NCBI GenBank assembly: GCA_937138275.1
Contig: CAKZOY010000283.1
Span: forward strand, 1 to 7,965
Direction: 5' to 3'
Length of the DNA stretch: 7,965 bases
From: an uncultured Chloroflexota bacterium
GTDB lineage: Bacteria; Chloroflexota; Anaerolineae; B4-G1; DUEL01
A program made the translations under genes and the position numbers. Under the pieces are notes generated by a model. The model was not told the origin of the DNA, searched no databases, and saw only the letters and a program-made list of their open reading frames with translations. Positions 1-6,263 of this stretch are shown here, in pieces (the stretch's first letter is position 1; the number at the start of each line of letters is the position of its first letter).

Positions 1-1292
1 CTCCGCCGGAGCCATCCCCACGCAGCAAAAGGCATCAGAAGGGGAACCAGCGCCAGATGAAATCGCGGCTCCGCGATGATGAAAAAATGGGGCAAAGCGT
101 ATCCGGCAATGAGCGCCCCGGCCAGCCCGGCCGAAGAACGCTCCGGGGATAGGGATAGGCCCAGAACGGCAAACGCAACGGTGCTCACCCAGGGAACGAC
201 CAGCAAAGAATAGATCAGGCCCAGCCATGGCTGCGGGATAAAGCCGATGAAGTCATTGGTGTAGAACCAGATGAATTCCCGGTCCTCCACGCCCATAAAA
301 TAGGCCACCCGACGCAGCACCCGTCGGCCTGCCTCCACGGGATCAGCAGCAATGTACTGAAGGGCTGTCCGGGTACAGAAGCGCTCCCGCTCCGCGTCGT
401 TCAGGATGGTCAGGGGTTTAATCGCCACATCTGCGACAAACCCGCCGTTGCCTTCCGGATGGTATCCGATGAACAGATTGTACCCCAAACTGCTTTCTAC
501 GAAAGTCAGGCGCTTCAAGGTGAGGGTGTTGCGAACGGCCCAGGGGATGCAGATCGTCAGGGTCACGGCCAGGGTCAGAAGCGCGCCCCGATTCCTGGCC
601 TGCTGGAGTCGGTACAGCCATACCGAAGCCAGGACAGTTGCGGGGAAGAAGATGGACCGGGTCAGTGTGGAGAATCCGAGAACCAGCCCTGCCAGAGTAA
701 AAGGCGTCAACCGTCCGCTCCCGGCAGCCCGCAGCAGCAACCAGAAAGATAGCAGGACCAGAGGGATGAACAGATTTTCCGATGCCAGCCCAACGGGATA
801 GAAAAGCAGGATGGGATACAGCGCGACACCGGCAGCAGCCATCATTGCGGCCCGCCGCCCCATCTTCATCTGGAGCGCCACCATCGCCACCAGCGGCGAC
901 ATGAACGCGGCAAGAACTGCCTGAACCAATCGGGCGGCAGCAAAGCGATGCTCTGATGGGATCAGCAGGTACAGGCCGGCCAGGAAAAACGGATAACCGG
1001 GGGCACGGTGCGCGGTCACCAACCCTTCTGGCGGCGCCCTCAGGGCGGAAAGGTCCAGGTATTGGGCCAGGTACGGCTTCAGAACTTCCACATCCTCTGC
1101 CGCATACCATCGGTATCCTCTGCCGCTCGCCAGGGAACGGGCGAGCATGTCGTACTGGAACATATCTTCCAGGGCGATCGGGGCATTCAGGAGAAACAGT
1201 AGCGGGATGAGTCGGGGCACCAGCCCCAGTACCCAGAGGGCAAGAACCGTCCGCAGAGACAGACGGTCTGCAGCGGGTGTTGGGTGTTTCAT
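1..1292 (-). CDS. GT39/ArnT-like polytopic membrane glycosyltransferase, 3' part beyond window
   Basis: Partial gene. Frame read by hand from the ATG at 1292 stays open to base 1: 430 residues plus two bases. It looks like a GT-C glycosyltransferase of the PMT_2/GT39 type (ArnT-like), which moves a sugar from a polyprenyl-phosphate carrier to an acceptor outside the membrane. Seen: one hydrophobic helix (about 15-35), then a loop with acidic residues E42, D43 and D48, where this fold keeps its catalytic acids. Next come HRAPGYPFF (95-103), many hydrophobic segments (about 117-140, 148-190, 198-228, 236-252), PWAVRN (250-255), GYNLFIGYHPEG (270-281) and a late AEPRFHLALVPLL (407-419), all typical of the family. 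The ATG overlaps the mfd stop as ATGA, with AAAGG eight bases upstream, so translation is probably coupled to mfd. By eye it is less GC-rich than mfd. Donor and acceptor cannot be told; the family call is firm. Confidence 0.85.
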   Translation of the reverse strand, partial: MKHPTPAADRLSLRTVLALWVLGLVPRLIPLLFLLNAPIALEDMFQYDMLARSLASGRGYRWYAAEDVEVLKPYLAQYLDLSALRAPPEGLVTAHRAPGYPFFLAGLYLLIPSEHRFAAARLVQAVLAAFMSPLVAMVALQMKMGRRAAMMAAAGVALYPILLFYPVGLASENLFIPLVLLSFWLLLRAAGSGRLTPFTLAGLVLGFSTLTRSIFFPATVLASVWLYRLQQARNRGALLTLAVTLTICIPWAVRNTLTLKRLTFVESSLGYNLFIGYHPEGNGGFVADVAIKPLTILNDAERERFCTRTALQYIAADPVEAGRRVLRRVAYFMGVEDREFIWFYTNDFIGFIPQPWLGLIYSLLVVPWVSTVAFAVLGLSLSPERSSAGLAGALIAGYALPHFFIIAEPRFHLALVPLLMPFAAWGWLRR

Positions 1293-4200
1293 TTTTTCAA
1301 CCTTTCCAGAACCCACTGCAACCGCTGTGGCCAGTCCCTCTGAAGGGTGATGTAGACGGCCTGCCGGCCCACGTGCGCCAGGTCGCCCAGACGCCGCTGG
1401 AGCGCCACGCGGTCTACCTCCTCCATCCCCACCAGGTGCAACGTCAGGTGGTCGTCCTCGGTGACAATCCGGCTGACCCCCGCATCCCGCGCCAGCACTT
1501 TCAGCCGCAGCCCCGCCAGCAGGTTGCGGGCCGGTTCTGGCAACGGGCCGAAGCGGTCAGCCAGTTCCGCCGCCATCTCGGCGATCTGCTTCTCGTCGCC
1601 CAGGGTCGCCAGCCGCCGATACAGCCGCAGGCGGAGGTTGTCGTCCGGGACGTAATCGGGCGGCAGCCCCACGCTCCAGGGGAGGTCCAGATGGATACCG
1701 CTCAGCGGCTCCGGCGGCGGAGGACGCCCTTCCCGTTTCGCCCGCAGTTCCTCCACGGCGCGCGCCAGCAGACGGGTATAGAGGTCAAAGCCGATGGCCG
1801 CGATGTGCCCGCTCTGCCGAGTGCCCAGAATCTCCCCCGCCCCCCGCAGTTCCAGGTCGCGCATGGCGATGGAGTACCCCGCCCCCAGGTCGCTGAATTC
1901 CCGGATGGTCTCCAGCCGCTGACGGGCGTCCTCCGTCAGATGGCCGGGGGTATGGAGAAAGTAGGCGTAGGCCCGACGGGCCCCCCGTCCCACCCGGCCC
2001 CGCAACTGGTAGAGTTGCGCCAGCCCGAACCGCTCCGCATGCTCCACAATCAGCGTGTTGGCATTGGGGATGTCCAGCCCGCTCTCAATGATGCTGGTGC
2101 AGAGGAGGACGTCAATCTCTCCGGCGACGAACCGGAGCATCGTCTCCTCCAGTTCCCGTTCGGGCATCTGACCGTGGGCTACGGCGACCGTCACCTCCGG
2201 CACCAGGCGCGCCAGGCGCTGGCGCACCATCTCAATGGTCTGGACGCGGTTGTGGACGTAGAAGACCTGCCCGGAGCGCTCCCGTTCCCGCAGGATCGCC
2301 CGGCGCACCAGCGCTTCGTCGTATGGGCCCACATAGGTGACCACCGGTAGCCGCTCCTCCGGCGGCGTCTCAATGATGCTGATATCCCGGACGCCGGTCA
2401 GGGAGAGGTACAGGGTGCGCGGGATGGGGGTGGCGGTCATCGTCAGGATGTCTACCTCCGTCCGTAGTTTCTTCAGTTGCTCCTTGTGGGTCACACCGAA
2501 TCGCTGCTCTTCGTCTATGATGACCAGGCCCAGGTCCCTGAAGGCGACGTCCTTCTGGAGCAGGCGGTGGGTGCCGATGACGATGTCCACCGTCCCCTCG
2601 CGCAGCCCCTGCAGGATGCGGGCCTGCTCCGCGGGGGTGCGGAAGCGGGAGAGGTGTTCCACGACGACGGGGAACGGCGCCAGCCGGTGGCGGAAGGTGG
2701 TGTAGTGCTGCTGGGCCAGGACGGTCGTGGGGACCAGGACGGCGACCTGTTTGCCGTCCATCACCGCCTTGAAGGCGGCGCGCAGGGCGACCTCCGTCTT
2801 GCCGTAGCCGACGTCGCCGCAGATGAGGCGGTCCATCGGGCGGGGCTTCTCCATATCCGCCTTGACTTCGGCGATGGCCCGCGCCTGGTCGGGGGTCTCC
2901 ACGTACGGGAAGGCGGCCTCCAGTTCCGCCTGCCAGGGGGTGTCGGGGCTGAAGGCATGGCCGGGGGCGACCTCCCGCGCGGCGTAGAGTTGCAGCAGTT
3001 CCCGCGCTACCTCCTCCACAGCGCGACGGGCGCGCGCCTTCACCTGTCCCCATTCGGCGCTGCCCAGGCGGCTCAGCGCGGGCGGGGTCTCGTCGGCGCC
3101 CACGTACCGGCTCAGCCGGTCGGCCTGATAGACGGGGACGTAGAGCCGGTCCCGTCCGGCGTATTCCACCAGCAAGTACTCCCGCGCTTCCCCCTCTATC
3201 GTCAGATGGACCAGTCCCCGGAAAATGCCGATGCCGTAATCTTCGTGGACGACGTAGTCGCCGGGGGCCAGGTCGGCGTAGAGGGATTCCGGCGCTACCC
3301 GACGGCGGTGCAGGGGGCGGCGGGGTTCGGGCATCCGCCAACCGAAGATTTCGGCGTCGGTGAGCAGGCGCAGGGGACGGTCGGACTCCCAGAGCACCCA
3401 TCCCTCCTCCAGCGATCCGTGGACGAAGGTGAGGGGGCGGCGCGGGGGTTCCGGCAGTCCGTCCACCGGCAGGGTCATCTCGTGCCGGTCGCTCCACACC
3501 TCCGCCAGCCGCTGGGCCTGCCGACTGACCAGGACGACCCACTCCCCGGCCCGCAGGGCGCGCGCCACGTCCTGGAGCAGGTCGTTCAGGTCGCCGCCGA
3601 AACGGGGGGCAGGATGGAACGCTGCCGCCAGGTCGCCCGTGATCTCCTCTTCGCCGAAGCCCAGGACCAGGTGGGGACGGTCGGACAGGCGTTCCTGCCA
3701 GTCGTCCCAGGTCAGATACGGGATGGGGTAATCCGGGGGGATGAGGCCCTCCTGCTCGGCGACCTGGCGCAAACTGACCGCCTCCTCTTCCAGTTCCGCC
3801 CAGGCGTCGCGGCATTCGGCGGGGTCGTCCACCACCAGCAGGCCGTCGGGGGGGAGGTAGTCCACCGGAGAGGCGGGATGGCTGTAGAATTGGGGGAGGT
3901 AGAACTCCAGGCCGGGGAAGGGGGCGCCCGCGGCCAGCGCTTCGCGATGGGAAGCCAGTTCTTCAGCCACTTCCGGCGGATGGGGCGCGTCCAGCCAGGA
4001 GGCGATCTCCTCCAGGACGCGCGGGCCGTGGCGGGGGAGCGCCTCCCGCGCCGGGATGACTGTTATCTCTTCCAGCCGCTCCGCCGACCGCTGGGTGGCA
4101 GGGTCAAAGCGGCGGATGGACTCAATTTCGGCGCCGAAGAGTTCTATCCGCAGGGGGAGACCGTCGCCCGCGCCGGCCGGGGGGAAGATGTCCAGGATAC

Positions 4201-4744
4201 CGCCGCGATGGCTGAACTGTCCGGGGGCTTCCACCACGCTGACGGGCTCATAGCCGATGCCGGCCCAGCGGCGCAGTATCCCTTCCAGGTCTATGACCTG
4301 CCCGATCCGCAGGGTCTGGGTTCCCAGGCGGAACTCCCGCAGGGGGAGGGTGGGCTGCATCAGCGCCCGCGCCGAGGCGACGACGATGAGGCCCGGCGGG
4401 GAGGCGCTGAGGGCGTGGAGGACGGCGATCCGCGCAGCGGTGGTCTCCCGCGGCCATGGGGCGCGCTCGTAGAAGAGGGTTGGGGGTTCAGGGAAACGAA
4501 GGACGCGCGCCGGGTCGGGATGCCAGTTCTGGAGGGCCTGGTAGAGGGCGCGCGCCCGCGCCACGCTCCCCGCGACGACCAGAATGGGACGTTTCAGGTC
4601 GTCGGAGAGTGCGACCAGCAGGGCCGGACGGACGGAGCGGATGAGCCCCAGAGGAGGCGGCATATCGCCCCCACCGACTTCCGCCCGCAACTTCCGGTAG
4701 GCTGGAAGGTTTTTCAGCCAGGGAAGAAGCCCGCAAACGCTCAT
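1289..4744 (-). CDS. mfd: Transcription-repair coupling factor Mfd (TRCF), 1151 aa
   Basis: Mfd is a cytoplasmic ATP-dependent translocase that binds stalled RNA polymerase, pushes it off the lesion and recruits UvrA. Residues are numbered from the ATG at 4744. Seen: an N-terminal UvrB-like module with HRGGILDIFP (179-188); R180, R199 and F203 align with E. coli R165, R181 and F185, which bind UvrA. A CarD-like RNA polymerase interaction domain follows (about 484-560; GDYVVHEDYGIG, YVPVYQADRLSRY). The RecG-like motor has Walker A GDVGYGKTE (643-651), DEEQ (744-747), TATPIPR (770-776), SIIESGLDIP (884-893) and QLRGRVGR (913-920). The TRG region is about 948-979, and a D7-like regulatory domain ends the protein. 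Length is normal. The frame also allows a TTG start at 4795, but that TTG is the -35 of a good promoter, so the ATG is chosen although no Shine-Dalgarno precedes it. First gene of an operon with the glycosyltransferase; divergent from rpe. Confidence 0.97.
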   Translation of the reverse strand: MSVCGLLPWLKNLPAYRKLRAEVGGGDMPPPLGLIRSVRPALLVALSDDLKRPILVVAGSVARARALYQALQNWHPDPARVLRFPEPPTLFYERAPWPRETTAARIAVLHALSASPPGLIVVASARALMQPTLPLREFRLGTQTLRIGQVIDLEGILRRWAGIGYEPVSVVEAPGQFSHRGGILDIFPPAGAGDGLPLRIELFGAEIESIRRFDPATQRSAERLEEITVIPAREALPRHGPRVLEEIASWLDAPHPPEVAEELASHREALAAGAPFPGLEFYLPQFYSHPASPVDYLPPDGLLVVDDPAECRDAWAELEEEAVSLRQVAEQEGLIPPDYPIPYLTWDDWQERLSDRPHLVLGFGEEEITGDLAAAFHPAPRFGGDLNDLLQDVARALRAGEWVVLVSRQAQRLAEVWSDRHEMTLPVDGLPEPPRRPLTFVHGSLEEGWVLWESDRPLRLLTDAEIFGWRMPEPRRPLHRRRVAPESLYADLAPGDYVVHEDYGIGIFRGLVHLTIEGEAREYLLVEYAGRDRLYVPVYQADRLSRYVGADETPPALSRLGSAEWGQVKARARRAVEEVARELLQLYAAREVAPGHAFSPDTPWQAELEAAFPYVETPDQARAIAEVKADMEKPRPMDRLICGDVGYGKTEVALRAAFKAVMDGKQVAVLVPTTVLAQQHYTTFRHRLAPFPVVVEHLSRFRTPAEQARILQGLREGTVDIVIGTHRLLQKDVAFRDLGLVIIDEEQRFGVTHKEQLKKLRTEVDILTMTATPIPRTLYLSLTGVRDISIIETPPEERLPVVTYVGPYDEALVRRAILRERERSGQVFYVHNRVQTIEMVRQRLARLVPEVTVAVAHGQMPERELEETMLRFVAGEIDVLLCTSIIESGLDIPNANTLIVEHAERFGLAQLYQLRGRVGRGARRAYAYFLHTPGHLTEDARQRLETIREFSDLGAGYSIAMRDLELRGAGEILGTRQSGHIAAIGFDLYTRLLARAVEELRAKREGRPPPPEPLSGIHLDLPWSVGLPPDYVPDDNLRLRLYRRLATLGDEKQIAEMAAELADRFGPLPEPARNLLAGLRLKVLARDAGVSRIVTEDDHLTLHLVGMEEVDRVALQRRLGDLAHVGRQAVYITLQRDWPQRLQWVLERLKK

Positions 4745-4766
4745 CGGGAATCGCGCTAACTGTAAT

Positions 4767-4795
4767 ATTTTACACCCGAACCGCAGAGACGCCAA
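4767..4795 (-). promoter_or_regulatory. Predicted sigma70-type promoter of mfd
   Basis: On the minus strand TTGGCG (4795-4790) and TAAAAT (4772-4767) are separated by exactly 17 bases. The -10 matches the consensus at five of six positions and the -35 at four of six. A transcript would start near 4760, leaving about 16 bases before the mfd ATG at 4744. The -35 coincides with the alternative TTG codon, which therefore lies outside the transcript. Prediction from sequence only. Confidence 0.55.
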
Positions 4796-4828
4796 GGGGG
4801 GCGTGCGTGCGTGGTGCGTGATGTCCCC

Positions 4829-4857
4829 TTGATTTTCTGGCGATTCCGGTGTATCAT
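4829..4857 (+). promoter_or_regulatory. Predicted sigma70-type promoter of rpe, leaderless geometry
   Basis: TTGATT (4829-4834) and TATCAT (4852-4857) are separated by 17 bases. An overlapping CATAAT (4855-4860) is a second possible -10. Either would place the transcription start at about 4864-4867, at or within three bases of the rpe ATG (4867), so the mRNA would have essentially no 5' leader. The absence of any Shine-Dalgarno before this ATG fits. Prediction from sequence only. Confidence 0.55.
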
Positions 4858-4866
4858 AATGCCCTA

Positions 4867-5568
4867 ATGGAGCAGCGACCGTTGATCAAAATTGCACCGT
4901 CCATTCTCTCTGCCGATTTTGCCCATCTGGCGGATGCGGTGGCCGAGGCGGAAGCGGCGGGCGCCGATTACATCCATGTGGACGTGATGGACGGTCAATT
5001 CGTGCCCAACCTGACGGTGGGGCCGCCCATTGTCGCGGCCATTCGCCGGATTACCCGCCTGCCCCTGGATGTCCATCTGATGATGGTCCAGCCGGAGCGA
5101 TACCTGCGGGCATTCGCCGACGCCGGTGTCAACATCCTCACCGTTCAGGTAGAAACGTGCCCCCATCTCCACCGGACGCTGCAAATGATTCACGCGCTGG
5201 GGATGCGGGCCGGGGTGGCACTGAATCCGGCGACCCCGCCGGTGATGATCAGTCAGGTTCTGACCGACCTGGATCTGGTGCTGGTGATGACCGTCAACCC
5301 TGGTTTCGGGGGGCAGGTCTTCATCCCGACGATGGTACCCAAAATCGCCGAGGTGCGGCGGATGCTGGATGAGGCCGGAAGTTCGGCCGAACTGGAGGTG
5401 GATGGGGGGATCACCCTGGAGACGGCGCCCCTGGCTGTGCGGGCCGGGGCGCGAGTACTGGTGGCGGGGCAGGCCATCTACGGATCGCGGATGGGGGTAC
5501 CGGCGGCCATTTATGCTCTGCGCGAGGCGGCGGAAAGGGCTATCGCGGGGATTCCGGTCGGCGGTTGA
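4867..5568 (+). CDS. rpe: Ribulose-phosphate 3-epimerase, 233 aa
   Basis: Interconverts D-ribulose 5-phosphate and D-xylulose 5-phosphate in the non-oxidative pentose phosphate and Calvin-type pathways; cytoplasmic TIM barrel. Seen: IAPSILSADF (9-18), HVDVMDGQFVPN (37-48) with H37 and D39, DVHLM (68-72) with H70, VNPGFGGQ (143-150) in the phosphate-binding region, and LEVDGGI (176-182) with D179. H37, D39, H70 and D179 are the expected metal ligands, the two aspartates also acting as acid/base. Length is close to the usual 215-230. The frame extends to a GTG at 4849, but that codon overlaps the predicted -10, so ATG 4867 is preferred. No Shine-Dalgarno is present and translation is probably leaderless. 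One oddity: the strand usually written T-V-H-x-E reads TVQVE (92-96), with Gln at position 94. Divergent from mfd and convergent with rpmB. Family call is secure. Confidence 0.97.
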   Translation: MEQRPLIKIAPSILSADFAHLADAVAEAEAAGADYIHVDVMDGQFVPNLTVGPPIVAAIRRITRLPLDVHLMMVQPERYLRAFADAGVNILTVQVETCPHLHRTLQMIHALGMRAGVALNPATPPVMISQVLTDLDLVLVMTVNPGFGGQVFIPTMVPKIAEVRRMLDEAGSSAELEVDGGITLETAPLAVRAGARVLVAGQAIYGSRMGVPAAIYALREAAERAIAGIPVGG

Positions 5569-5580
5569 ATACTTGCCGGG

Positions 5581-5616
5581 AAACAAAGATGCCAGGCCCC
5601 GGAAGTGCCTGGCATC
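5581..5616 (-). terminator. Rho-independent terminator of rpmB
   Basis: A perfect 10-bp stem is formed by GATGCCAGGC (5588-5597) and GCCTGGCATC (5607-5616), with a 9-base loop. On the minus strand it is followed directly by TTTGTTT (5587-5581), so it reads as an intrinsic terminator 24 bases beyond the rpmB stop. On the plus strand the stem is followed by AACGAATCGG with no U-run, so it should terminate rpe transcription poorly, if at all. Confidence 0.8.
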
Positions 5617-5639
5617 AACGAATCGGGTTTCGCGAAGGA

Positions 5640-5822
5640 TTATACGGCCTTATTCAGCGTCCGCAGGCAACGGGTGCAGACCCACATCCGGCGGGATTGC
5701 CCACCGATCACCACGCGCACCCGATGCACGTTGGCATCAAAGCGGCGCTTCGTCGCCCGATTGGAGTGGCTCACGTTGTGCCCGAACTGGGCGCTTTTTT
5801 GACAAATCTCGCATTTCGCCAT
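5640..5822 (-). CDS. rpmB: 50S ribosomal protein L28 (bL28), zinc-ribbon type, 60 aa
   Basis: Structural protein of the large ribosomal subunit. The sequence opens MAKCEICQKSAQFGHNVSHS and ends with WVCTRCLRT, giving two CxxC pairs (C4/C7 and C49/C52) that would bind one zinc ion. This is the C+ form of L28, unlike E. coli L28, which lacks the cysteines. The central basic stretch (NRATKRRFDANVHRVRV, 21-37) is typical. Length is normal for the family. The start at 5822 is chosen because GAGGG lies six bases upstream; an in-frame ATG at 5828 falls inside that spacing. The frame continues open far upstream across the intergenic gap and antisense to fakA, which is meaningless GC-rich overlap. It has its own promoter and terminator, so it is a single-gene transcript, divergent from asp23-fakA. 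Confidence 0.96.
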   Translation of the reverse strand: MAKCEICQKSAQFGHNVSHSNRATKRRFDANVHRVRVVIGGQSRRMWVCTRCLRTLNKAV

Positions 5823-5853
5823 TTCCATCCCTCGTCCAGTGAAGTGCGGGGCA

Positions 5854-5882
5854 ATCATACCACAGAAAACGTTTTTTCGCAA
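5854..5882 (-). promoter_or_regulatory. Predicted extended -10 sigma70-type promoter of rpmB
   Basis: On the minus strand TTGCGA (5882-5877) and TATGAT (5859-5854) are 17 bases apart, and TGG directly before the -10 makes a TGn extended -10. The start would fall near 5847, giving a leader of about 25 bases that contains the GAGGG ribosome binding site. The spacer holds the palindrome AAAACGTTTT (5866-5875). Confidence 0.65.
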
Positions 5883-5894
5883 ACAGGAGTGGGG

Positions 5895-6251
5895 ATGAAA
5901 GAACAAATCCGACCCAGGGGCCGTATAGAGGTTTCTCCCAACGCGATTGCCAGTCTGGTCCACGAGGCTGTCATCTCTTCGTACGGAATCGTGGGCACCG
6001 TCCCAAAGGACCTGGCTACCGGCATTGTTGACGCCATCTCCGGGGGCGGTCGACGGGGTGTGGTCGTACAGGTGCGGGATGGGAAAATCGTCATCCATCT
6101 CTACGTGGTGGTGGAGTACGGCACGCGCATCGCCGCCGTTGCCCGGAGCGTGATGAACGTGGTCAAATATACGGTGGAGAAAAGTCTGGGTATGCCCGTG
6201 GCCGAGGTGAACGTCCACGTGGAGAAAATTCGGATTTCGGATCTGGACTGA
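5895..6251 (+). CDS. Asp23/Gls24 family (DUF322) protein, YloU-like, 118 aa
   Basis: Small Asp23/DUF322 protein. Family members in Gram-positive bacteria include the envelope-stress protein Asp23 of Staphylococcus and YloU of Bacillus; the biochemical role is poorly known. Seen: the opening RGRIEVSPNAIASLVHEAV (8-26), SYGIVGTVP (29-37), a GV-V-V strand followed by KIVIHLYVVVEYGTRI (64-79), a helix with VARSVMNVVKYTVEKSLGM (82-100), and the closing VNVHVEKIRI (106-115). There is no signal peptide or membrane segment, so it is probably cytoplasmic or membrane-associated through a partner. The start at 5895 has AGGAG five bases upstream. It sits 12 bases before fakA, an association seen widely in Firmicutes, which suggests a role linked to lipid or envelope homeostasis (inference). 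Its own promoter is not clear in the gap after rpmB. Confidence 0.93.
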   Translation: MKEQIRPRGRIEVSPNAIASLVHEAVISSYGIVGTVPKDLATGIVDAISGGGRRGVVVQVRDGKIVIHLYVVVEYGTRIAAVARSVMNVVKYTVEKSLGMPVAEVNVHVEKIRISDLD

Positions 6252-6257
6252 GGGGAG
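6252..6257 (+). promoter_or_regulatory. Ribosome binding site deciding the fakA GTG start
   Basis: GGGGAG lies immediately after the asp23 TGA and six bases before GTG 6264. It selects the GTG; the nearby ATG at 6271 is out of frame and runs into TAG two codons later. The spacing suggests that fakA translation follows that of asp23. Confidence 0.75.
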
Positions 6258-6263
6258 ACGGTC

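Noticed and set aside
418..1110. 230-aa minus-strand frame
   Set aside because: It overlaps the glycosyltransferase in another frame of the same strand. The overlapping frame from 1292 has clear membrane helices and family motifs; this one is Arg/Gly/Pro/Cys-rich with none.
2477..4759. 760-aa plus-strand frame opposite mfd
   Set aside because: Antisense shadow of a strongly supported Mfd frame. It has low-complexity composition (G, Q, V, D, R rich), no recognisable domain and no ribosome binding site.
4864..5586. 240-aa minus-strand frame opposite rpe
   Set aside because: Shadow of rpe, rich in His, Arg and Pro, with no motifs.
5588..5616. Hairpin as a riboswitch or small RNA
   Set aside because: A single short stem with a U-run on the minus strand, just after rpmB, is fully explained as an intrinsic terminator.
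5799..5828. Exact TTGACA (5799-5804) on the plus strand as a -35 for asp23
   Set aside because: It lies inside rpmB antisense sequence, and the hexamers at 16-18 bases spacing (ATTTCC, TTTCCA, TTCCAT) are poor -10 boxes.
5565..5894. N-terminal extension of the asp23 frame (228 aa from 5565)
   Set aside because: The extension runs antisense through rpmB and the intergenic gap and has no Asp23 similarity. The ATG at 5895 has AGGAG at good spacing and gives the family's normal length.
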